DNA from: an uncultured Collinsella sp.
GTDB taxonomy: Bacteria; Actinomycetota; Coriobacteriia; Coriobacteriales; Coriobacteriaceae
NCBI GenBank assembly: GCA_900552735.1
Contig: USBA01000014.1
Location: forward strand, 1 to 20,237
Direction of reading: 5' to 3'
DNA length: 20,237 nt
A program made the translations under genes and the position numbers. This document shows positions 13,943-20,237 of the stretch, piece after piece (position 1 is the first letter of the stretch; every line of letters starts with the position of its first letter). The notes beneath the pieces are model-generated. The model was not told the DNA's origin. It was given only the letters and a program-made list of their open reading frames with translations, and ran no database searches.

Positions 13943-14679
13943 TGGAACCTATCGCACACATACATACCGACCTGCCGCAGAAGTTCGGCATTCCGCGCAA
14001 CAGCTTTTTGGCGCCCCATCTGCAGGGACGCATCGTCTTTGAGCCGGAATTTGCCTCCAACGCAGCGGTTGAGGGCCTGGACTCCTTCTCTCACCTATGG
14101 CTGCTGTGGCGCTTCGAAAACGGAACGCCCGGCGGCACGGCTAAGGACATAGCCGCCGATGCCAAAACGCAGGACAGGTCCGGCACCAATGCCAAGTGGT
14201 CGAAGACCGTGCGCCCGCCGCGTCTAGGCGGGGCCGAGCGTGTGGGCGTCTTTGCCACGCGCAGTCCGTTTCGCCCTAATCCCATCGGGCTCACCTGCGT
14301 CAAGCTTAATCGTGTCGAGCTCACCGACGACGGCCCCATCATCCATGTGCTGGGGGCCGATCTGCGCGACGGCACGCCCATCTACGACATTAAGCCCTAC
14401 ATCCCGTTCGCCGACTGTCACTCGGATGCGACGGGCGGCTGGATTGAAGACGCGCCGTGGCAAGAGCTCGACGTCGAGTTCCCGCAAGCACTGCAAGATA
14501 TGGTCCCGCCCGCAAAGCTCCCCGGCTTGGTCGAGGTCCTTCGCCAAGATCCACGCCGCGCGGGGAGCAAGCACGAGCCAAACCGCGCTTACCACTTGGC
14601 ATACGCCGGGCTCGACATATCGTTTACGGTCGACGAAACCCAGCTAACGGTAACCGCCATCAACGACGCGCGAGACTAA
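13942..14679 (+). CDS. trmO: tRNA (t6A37) N6-methyltransferase, TrmO/TsaA family
   Basis: A 245-residue protein. TrmO proteins methylate N6-threonylcarbamoyladenosine 37 in threonine tRNA using S-adenosylmethionine. The start MEPIAHIHTDLPQKFGIPRN is the usual N-terminus of the family. FSHLWLLWRF, the GVFATRSPFRPNPIGLTCVKL signature and the YDIKPYIPFADCHSDATGGW segment are all present. The C-terminal extension ending in YHLAYAGLDISF is typical of the longer bacterial forms. Two ATGs (13933 and 13942) lie in frame. No ribosome binding site is seen, and TACAAT at 13928-13933 would place transcription start almost at 13942, so translation may be leaderless. The gene is divergent from the XRE/TipAS gene. 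Confidence 0.9.
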   Translation: MEPIAHIHTDLPQKFGIPRNSFLAPHLQGRIVFEPEFASNAAVEGLDSFSHLWLLWRFENGTPGGTAKDIAADAKTQDRSGTNAKWSKTVRPPRLGGAERVGVFATRSPFRPNPIGLTCVKLNRVELTDDGPIIHVLGADLRDGTPIYDIKPYIPFADCHSDATGGWIEDAPWQELDVEFPQALQDMVPPAKLPGLVEVLRQDPRRAGSKHEPNRAYHLAYAGLDISFTVDETQLTVTAINDARD

Positions 14680-14791
14680 CCAGCCATTCGTCCGCACCCG
14701 TCAAATTAAGCGCCAAACCCCATGCCAAAATCGCCCACGCTGGTGGACAATAACGCCTACCAATACAGTCCACTTTGCACGGGAGCTCAGC

Positions 14792-16006
14792 ATGAAATAC
14801 GACTTTAGCTCGCTTATCGACCGCCACGGCATGGACTCCATCGCCGTTGACTCCTGGGGCGAGATCCCCGGTATGGCTCCGAACGCGCCCGACGAGGGCT
14901 TCGACCGCATCCCCATGTGGGTGGCGGACATGAACTTCGCCACGGTGCCCACGGTCCAGGAGTACATCATTCAGCGTGCCCAGCACCCCATGTTTGGTTA
15001 TTTCAATCCGCGCCCCGAGTATTTCGACCACATCATCGAATGGCAGAGCCGCCGCAATGGCGTCAAGGGCTTGGCGCCGGAGCATATCGGCTACGAAAAC
15101 GGCGTGCTGGGCGGTGTCGTGTCGACGCTGCGCGCTTACGTCCAGCCGGGCGATGCGGTGCTGGTCCACAGCCCCACCTACATCGGCTTTACCAAGTCTA
15201 TCGAAGCCGCGGGCTATCGCATTGTCCACAGCCCGCTTAAGCTCGACGACCAGGGCGTGTGGCGTATGGACTTTGAGAACATGGAGTATAAGCTCGCCCA
15301 AAACCACATCCATGCCGCGGTGTTCTGCTCGCCGCACAATCCCTGCGGCCGCGTATGGGAGCGCGACGAGATCGAGCGCGCCATGGACATCTATCGCCAG
15401 CACGATTGCGTGGTGATCTCGGACGAGATTTGGTCCGATATCATTCTGCCGGGTCACAAGCATATCCCGACGCAGTCGGTGAGCGAGGATGCCCGCATGC
15501 GCACGGTTGCCCTCTATGCGCCCAGCAAGACGTTCAACCTGGCGGGCCTGGTCGGCAGCTACCACATCATCTATAACGAGACGCTGCGCGACCGCGTGTG
15601 CGCCGTGTCCGACAAGACCCACTACAACGAGATGAACGTCCTCTCTATGCATGCGCTTATCGGTGCCTACCAGCCGCAGGGCTACGAGTGGGTGGACGAG
15701 CTCAACCAGGTGCTTGCCGGCAATATCGAGTACTTCTGCACGTATGCAGAAAAACATTGGAAGGGCGTCGCGTTTTCGCGTCCGCAGGGCACCTACATGG
15801 TGTTTCTGGACTGCACCGAGTGGTGCCGCGAGCATGGCCGCGATATTCAGTGGCTGCTCGACGAGGGGGCGCGCGTGGGCGTGGGGTATCAGGACGGCCG
15901 CCCGTTCCACGGGCCCTGCCACATTCGCGTGAATCTGGCGCTGCCGCTTTCGCGCGTAAGGGAGGCGTGCGACCGCCTGGACCGCTACGTTTTTAATGCA
16001 CGGTAA
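14792..16006 (+). CDS. PLP-dependent C-S lyase/aminotransferase, MalY/PatB family
   Basis: A 404-residue fold-type I PLP enzyme, with GGGAG 6 bases before the ATG. The N-terminus (DSIAVDSWGEIP, then IPMWVADMNFATVP) and FGYFNPRPEYF are hallmarks of the MalY/PatB group. The cofactor pocket shows CSPHNPCGRVW, VVISDEIWSDI and the Schiff-base Lys246 in APSKTFNLAGL. The substrate Arg appears in HIRVNLALP. Members cleave cystathionine or cysteine conjugates to pyruvate, ammonia and a thiol; MalY also has regulatory interactions in E. coli. Length is normal. The gene stands alone, with a long hairpin after it. Cystathionine beta-lyase activity is the most likely role but an aminotransferase cannot be excluded. 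Confidence 0.92.
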   Translation: MKYDFSSLIDRHGMDSIAVDSWGEIPGMAPNAPDEGFDRIPMWVADMNFATVPTVQEYIIQRAQHPMFGYFNPRPEYFDHIIEWQSRRNGVKGLAPEHIGYENGVLGGVVSTLRAYVQPGDAVLVHSPTYIGFTKSIEAAGYRIVHSPLKLDDQGVWRMDFENMEYKLAQNHIHAAVFCSPHNPCGRVWERDEIERAMDIYRQHDCVVISDEIWSDIILPGHKHIPTQSVSEDARMRTVALYAPSKTFNLAGLVGSYHIIYNETLRDRVCAVSDKTHYNEMNVLSMHALIGAYQPQGYEWVDELNQVLAGNIEYFCTYAEKHWKGVAFSRPQGTYMVFLDCTEWCREHGRDIQWLLDEGARVGVGYQDGRPFHGPCHIRVNLALPLSRVREACDRLDRYVFNAR

Positions 16007-16017
16007 GTGTGCGCTGA

Positions 16018-16057
16018 ATGCGGGGCCTTCTGCCAAGTCGGCTGGAAGGCCCCGCAT
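16018..16057 (+). terminator. Long hairpin after the MalY/PatB gene
   Basis: A perfect 13-bp stem ATGCGGGGCCTTC / GAAGGCCCCGCAT with a 14-base loop starts 11 bases after the stop codon. No T run follows, so it is either a non-canonical terminator or an mRNA-stabilising structure. Confidence 0.65.
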
Positions 16058-16102
16058 GGTAAAACGTCTGTAACCATTGGACGCTCGAGTGGTTTCGTTT
16101 GG

Positions 16103-16108
16103 TATTAT
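16103..16108 (+). promoter_or_regulatory. Possible -10 box of the binding-protein/kinase operon
   Basis: TATTAT lies 43 bases ahead of the lipoprotein start. TTGGAC at 16077-16082 is a reasonable -35 sequence, but the 20-base gap is too long for a standard promoter. Confidence 0.3.
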
Positions 16109-16150
16109 CTTTAGCCATTTCAGTCTGTAAACAGGATCTTCTGGAGCTCG

Positions 16151-17020
16151 ATGAAAAGACCTCGCCGCTCGGTGTCCATATCGTTGTTTGTCGCGCTTGC
16201 AGTGGCGAGTGCCTTTGTCGTAGCGATAGCCGGCTGCTCCGGGTCGAATGGCAGAGCCTCGGTGTCTGCATCAAAAGGCCCGGACGCCACGCAGGTAAAG
16301 GACGACGACCTTAAGACGCTCAACGTCGGCAGTGACCTCTATCCACCGTTTGTGTATACCGACGAGTACGGCGATATCGTTGGCCTGGACGTCGAGATAT
16401 TAACCGAGGCTTTGGCCCGCATTGGTTACAAGCCAAAATACCAGATGATCGATTGGGAAAAGAAGAAAGAGCTGCTGGCGAGCGGCGAACTCGATTGTGT
16501 CATGGGCAGCTTTAGTATGACGGGTCGCGAAAACGAATATCGTTGGGCCGGCCCGTACCTTGCGAGCCGCCAGGTGGTCGCGGTCGATCCCCAGAGCGAT
16601 ATCTACACGCTTGCCGATCTTGAGGATAAGATCGTGGCGGTTCAGTCCACCACCAAGCCCGAGGGCATTTTGCTCAATCGCACAAATGAAAACGTTCCGC
16701 AGATCAAGGAGCTCTACAGCTTTTCGGACGGTTCATATCTGAACCCGGCGCTCGTCGAGGGCCTGGTCGACGCTATCGCCGCGCATGAGTCCTCGTTTCT
16801 CACCTACGAAAAAGACTATGGTGTGACATATCGCATTTTGGATGAGCCGCTGCTAGAGGTTGGTTTGGGCACCGCTTTCGATATCAACGATACGCGCGGC
16901 ATCGACGTCAAGCTCACTCATGCCTACCAAGAAATGCTTGCCGATGGCACCATGGAACGCCTAGTGTCAAAGTACTTTGATGACCCTTCGCCATTTTTGA
17001 ATATGGAGGGCCTGTCATGA
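16151..17020 (+). CDS. Extracellular solute-binding lipoprotein (SBP family 3)
   Basis: A 289-residue lipoprotein, with TGGAG 4 bases upstream of ATG. The signal peptide ends in lipobox IAGC (Cys29). The mature part is a Venus-flytrap amino-acid-type binding domain: LNVGSDLYPPFVYTDEYGDI, GLDVEILTEALARIGY, the GSFSMTGRENEYRWAGPYL hinge signature, and a C-terminal AYQEMLADGTMERLVSKYF. It would bind a small polar ligand outside the membrane. No ABC permease or ATPase gene is near. Instead its TGA overlaps the ATG of a hybrid histidine kinase, so the two are made together. This points to a ligand sensor feeding the kinase rather than to import. The ligand is unknown. Confidence 0.9.
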   Translation: MKRPRRSVSISLFVALAVASAFVVAIAGCSGSNGRASVSASKGPDATQVKDDDLKTLNVGSDLYPPFVYTDEYGDIVGLDVEILTEALARIGYKPKYQMIDWEKKKELLASGELDCVMGSFSMTGRENEYRWAGPYLASRQVVAVDPQSDIYTLADLEDKIVAVQSTTKPEGILLNRTNENVPQIKELYSFSDGSYLNPALVEGLVDAIAAHESSFLTYEKDYGVTYRILDEPLLEVGLGTAFDINDTRGIDVKLTHAYQEMLADGTMERLVSKYFDDPSPFLNMEGLS

Positions 17021-19208
17021 TCGATGCGCCCGACCACGCCGCTCAGGAGCGGGACAATCGTTCGACAGGGGCATGGCTCCTTGTCGCTCTGCTGGGGATA
17101 GCGCTCTCGGTTGTTGCCGGCATGATGAGCTACGGTTACACGACGGCCCAAGCCGAGCAGCGCTTTGCCGACGTTGTCGATTACGTGGCGACGCAGAGCC
17201 TTTCCTACGACGCGTTCAACAGCGCCTATGCGACCAAAAACCTGATTCGCGTTATGGAGATTGCCGGAGAGGCTGCTCGCGATATGGAGCGCGACGGTTC
17301 GGTGGATAACGCCATGCTGGAGCAATACGCCGACCAGTTCAACGTGAGCGCGCTGATTGTGACGGATGCATCGGGCAATTTGGTGTCCGAGTCCTCGACG
17401 GGCGATGTGGGCTACGGGTCGCTCGCTACGTATCTCAAGGAAGCGCCCGTGCTGGAGGTGGCAACTCATCCGCTTAAGTCCTATACCGCCCGCATTACGC
17501 TTTCGGATGATTCGGTCGCAGACATTGGCTGCGTGACTCGGCAGGATGGCGAGGGCATCGTTATCGCGGTAAGGCATCAGAGCGCGAAGGCGGTTGCAAG
17601 CAATACGCTCAAACTGCAGAGCTTGCTTGATGGCTATGAAACCATCGATAGCGGCAATATCGTGATCGAAAGCGACGGCAAGGTCGTTGCGACCAATGCC
17701 GTTGAACCCACCGTATTGGGCGTGTTCGATCTGCCTGCGACGGATGTCTTCATTGTCGACGGTATTAAGGATCGATGCCTGGCTGGTAAGGTCAGATTGG
17801 TCAACGCCGACGGCGAGTGGTATTTGGGCACATTTGGAAAGCGCACAAATTCTATGTGTATACCTATGCCTCGGCGCAGCGCTACTTTGAGGTCGCCGCG
17901 GCTGTTGCCGCCGGCGTGCTGGTGCTCTACGGCGGTGTTATAGCCGTTGTTGTGACGGTGCGTCGCCGCGCTGATCGTCGACGTTTGACGGACTTGCTGC
18001 AGCAGGAGCGCGACTATGGCGACAAGCTGGCAAAGGCGGCGCGTGAGGCCTCGTCTGCCAACTCGGCAAAGACAGAGTTTCTGCGTCGCATGAGCCACGA
18101 TCTGCGCACGCCCATCAACGGCATTCGCGGCATGGTCGAGGTTGGCGATGCCAATGCGGACGATCTGCAAAAGCAGACTGAGTGCCGCTCAAAGATCTGG
18201 ACGGCATCGGGACTGCTGCTCGACCTTGCCAACGAGGCCCTGGATATGAGTCGCCTGGAGAGCGGACAGGTCGACCTGAACCTCGTACCCATAAATTTGG
18301 TGGCCCTCAACTGTGAAGTGCGCGATATTCTGGAGCGCCAGGCCGAGGAGCGTCTGGTGACAATTATCTGCGACCAGCAGACGCTTAATCATCCCTATGC
18401 GCGGGTGAGCGTGACGCACCTCAAGCGCTTGTTGCTCAATATTGCCGGTAATGCCGTCAAGTACAACCGCCAGGGCGGATATGTTCGCCTGGTGTGCCGC
18501 GAGGTGGAGCCTGTAGATGGCGTCCCCGTCTATGAATACACGATCGCCGACAACGGTATTGGCATGAGCGAGGAGTTCCAACAGCACCTCTACGAGCCGT
18601 TTTGCCGCGAGGAGCAGCAGGTGGAAGGCGCTTCATCGGGAACTGGCCTGGGCGCGCCTATCGCAAAACAGCTGGTGGAGCTTATGGACGGAACCATGAG
18701 CTTTACGAGCGTCTTGGGGCAGGGGACGACGTTTACCATCCGCCTGCCGTTCGAGAAATGCAAGCGCTCCGAGATTCCTCAGGCAGTTCGCGCGGATGCG
18801 GGCGATGGCGATGCGCTCCAGGGCTTGCGCGTTTTGCTCGTAGAGGATAACGATCTGAATGCCGAGATCGCGCAGTTTACGCTCAGCCGTGCCGGTGCCG
18901 TCGTGACGCATGCTAAGGATGGCGAGTCTGCCGTTGAGGCGTTTGCTGCGAGCGCACCGCACGAGTACGACGTGGTGTTGATGGACATCATGATGCCTGG
19001 CATCGATGGCCTTGAGGCCACGCGTCAGATTCGAGCGCTCAATCGCGAGGATGCCGCGACCACGCCGATTATCGCCGTGAGTGCCAATGCCTTTGCCGAC
19101 GACCGCAGACTTTCGCGCGAGGCGGGCATGGACGCGCACCTGAGTAAACCCGTGAGCTCGCAGGAGCTCGTTGAGGCGCTTGCGCACATAGCCGCCGACG
19201 CTTCATAA
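17017..19208 (+). pseudogene. Hybrid sensor histidine kinase/receiver, interrupted by one frameshift
   Basis: Read with one base restored near 17833-17835 the gene gives 730 residues. Membrane helix 1 (about 18-40) precedes an external sensor domain of about 230 residues (LIVTDASGNLVSE, then VIESDGKVVATNAVEP), which looks Cache-like. Helix 2 (FEVAAAVAAGVLVLYGGVIA) leads to HisKA RRMSHDLRTPINGI (His codon 18096-18098), N box NIAGNAVKYN, DNGIGM, and SGTGLGAPIAKQL. The C-terminal receiver has LLVEDNDLNAE, Asp in DVVLMDIMMPGIDG (18984-18986) and LSKP. The first frame ends at 17943 after a spurious tail. Adding a T to ATTTGG restores WYLGTFWKAHKFYVY. The site is not a classical slippery heptamer, so a recent mutation or a sequencing error is likelier than programmed shifting. 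It overlaps the binding-protein gene by ATGA. No output domain follows. Confidence 0.85.
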
Positions 19209-19210
19209 GC

Positions 19211-19250
19211 ATATGGCCCGGTTCCAAGGTGGGTTGGAACCGGGCCATAT
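19211..19250. terminator. Bidirectional terminator hairpin between convergent genes
   Basis: A perfect 17-bp stem ATATGGCCCGGTTCCAA / TTGGAACCGGGCCATAT with loop GGTGGG starts 2 bases after the kinase stop codon and ends 28 bases before the end of the opposite gene. There is no T run on either side, but position and symmetry suit shared termination. Confidence 0.8.
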
Positions 19251-19278
19251 TGCCATTTGTGACGCCTGTTCTTGAGGC

Positions 19279-19758
19279 TTACTTTTCTTGAATCTGCTTG
19301 CCGCAGAGATGCTCAATCGTAATCTCGTAGAGCTGGACGCCCTTAATGTCCTTGGCGATTTCCTCTTCGACCTCCTCGGCAGAAGGGTAGTACTTAAGGG
19401 CGAGCTGGCGGACTTTGTCCTCGATAAACGCGGGGGTGTCATTCGCCAGGCGACAGCGGCCAAAGACCACGGTACTCATAACGTAGGGAGCCCAGTCACC
19501 GTCTTTGTACCACTCGTTGCCGTAAACGGTAAAGCAGACCTTGTCATCGCGCTTGAGTGCGTCGACCTTGTGGCCGGCCTTGGCGCCATGGAAATAAATC
19601 TTGTCGTGCTCGGCGTCGAAGAAGTAGTTGACGGGAATGGCGTACGGGTAGCCATCGTCGCCGTTGACGGCAAAGACGCCGCGCTTGCAGGTGGCGAGCA
19701 GTTCGCGCGCTTCCTCGTCAGTGATGGCGCGTTTCTTTCGACGTAAGGGCCTAAACAT
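19279..19758 (-). CDS. Pyridoxamine 5'-phosphate oxidase-family flavin-binding protein (NimA-like)
   Basis: A 159-residue split-barrel protein. The start ATG 19758 follows AAAGGAAG by 6 bases; an in-frame ATG at 19797 is less likely. Family marks are the opening REL.TCKRGVFAVNGDDGYPYAIP, the strand pair VNYFFDAEHDKIYFHGAKAGHKVDAL and the later KVCFTVYG plus MSTVVFGRCRL. This pattern belongs to the small FMN-binding group that includes nitroimidazole reductase-like NimA proteins and many unnamed flavin proteins; nothing shows which substrate it uses, so no resistance role is claimed. It lies 42 bases after the end of the hybrid kinase gene on the same strand and could be its operon partner. 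Confidence 0.85.
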   Translation of the reverse strand: MFRPLRRKKRAITDEEARELLATCKRGVFAVNGDDGYPYAIPVNYFFDAEHDKIYFHGAKAGHKVDALKRDDKVCFTVYGNEWYKDGDWAPYVMSTVVFGRCRLANDTPAFIEDKVRQLALKYYPSAEEVEEEIAKDIKGVQLYEITIEHLCGKQIQEK

Positions 19759-19800
19759 CGTTGGCTTCCTTTCTGGTCGTGCGTGGTGGTTGGGCACAAA

Positions 19801-20237
19801 CTATAGCGAAACGGATCCGTTTTTCTTGATGCGGGCGAGTATGTTTTTGAGCTTGTTAAAGTCGAGCGGTTTGGACAGATGGGCGTTCATGCCGGCGTCG
19901 TGTGCCGCCTTGGCGTCCTCGGCAAAGGCATTGGCGGTGAGCGCGATGATGGGGATGTCGGCTGCATCGACCTTCTCGCTCAGGCGAATCGCGCGGGTTG
20001 CCTCATAGCCGTCCATGTCCGGCATCATAATGTCCATCAGAATGGCATCGAAGCTGCCGGCGGGACGGCCAACGTATAGGTCGACCGCTTCGTTGCCATC
20101 GGCGGCGCGAGTTACGACAATGCCTTCGCTTTCGAGCAGCGCCTGGGCAATCTCGGCATTGAGCTCGTTATCTTCTGCCAAAAGAACGTTCATGCCGGCA
20201 AGCGAGCAGCTGTCTGCTTGCTCGTCCGCGCGTTCTC
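19801..20237 (-). CDS. C-terminal receiver of a second hybrid histidine kinase (partial)
   Basis: The frame is open to the right edge of the window, giving 145 residues. An ATG at 20193 begins the receiver, but the 14 residues before it (ERADEQADSCSLAG) read as a linker, as in hybrid kinases, so I treat it as the tail of a larger gene. The receiver shows LLAEDNELNAE, phospho-acceptor Asp in DAILMDIMMPDMDGYEATR, IIALTANAF and HLSKPLDF. It is close in sequence to the receiver ending the opposite kinase gene (19208), suggesting paralogous kinases facing each other. If the ATG is a real start, it would be a stand-alone receiver of 130 residues. Confidence 0.8.
   Translation of the reverse strand, partial: ERADEQADSCSLAGMNVLLAEDNELNAEIAQALLESEGIVVTRAADGNEAVDLYVGRPAGSFDAILMDIMMPDMDGYEATRAIRLSEKVDAADIPIIALTANAFAEDAKAAHDAGMNAHLSKPLDFNKLKNILARIKKNGSVSL

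Noticed and set aside
14660..16057. 465-codon open frame on the minus strand
   Set aside because: It is antisense to the whole MalY/PatB gene, is rich in His/Arg/Val as expected of a shadow in GC-rich DNA, and matches no family.
17829..17843. Programmed -1 ribosomal frameshift
   Set aside because: The direction fits, but there is no X-XXY-YYZ heptamer in the zero frame and no such signal is known for this kinase type.
17817..19208. Separate kinase gene starting at GTG 17817
   Set aside because: The start is inside the sensor-domain coding sequence, lacks a ribosome binding site, and the two frames join into one normal hybrid kinase with a single base added.

Overview
The window looks like a chromosomal segment of a Coriobacteriia gut actinobacterium, most likely Collinsella. 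I infer this from the high G+C, the reading style of the proteins, the many two-component genes, and the small palindromic intergenic repeats (GTGACAAAGGGAC..GTCCC type and AGTCATTGGGGACGTTC type). No rRNA, tRNA, CRISPR array, transposase or integrase was seen.

Layout. 1-800 is a scar where two broken genes meet: the head of an uncharacterised gene (+) runs into an inverted arginase-family fragment (-). 803-4746 is a redox module. An OmpR-type regulator and sensor kinase (-, overlapping by 4 bp) are divergent from a three-gene operon: a 48-residue CXXC membrane peptide, a NapH-like membrane ferredoxin, and a TlpA-like lipoprotein thioredoxin. A strong intrinsic terminator closes it. 5001-8252 encodes a 1083-residue ABC exporter with ATPase and permease fused and a very large external domain. 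8251-8481 holds two palindromic repeats, one a 184-bp element with perfect 32-bp ends. 8524-9657 (-) is an unknown three-helix membrane protein and 10021-10974 a tRNA-dihydrouridine synthase family gene.

10975-12660 is an accessory island: three hairpin repeats, a ribbon-helix-helix protein with an operator-like palindrome on its promoter, an unrecognised 170-residue protein, a decayed DUF1016 (YhcG-like) nuclease gene, and a LexA/SOS-box-like site. 12676-13800 (-) is a TipA-like sensor in which an XRE helix-turn-helix takes the place of MerR, followed by a glutaredoxin. 13942-14679 is TrmO and 14792-16006 a MalY/PatB-type PLP enzyme.

16151-19208 is a sensory operon: a lipoprotein amino-acid-type binding protein overlapping, by ATGA, a hybrid histidine kinase gene that carries one frameshift. 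Convergent to it are a flavin-binding PNPOx-family protein and the C-terminal receiver of a second hybrid kinase that runs off the right edge.

The strongest leads are the binding-protein/hybrid-kinase pair without a permease, the regulated three-gene thiol-redox operon, the XRE-zinc ribbon-TipAS regulator paired with a glutaredoxin, and the hairpin repeat pair showing a compensatory base change.
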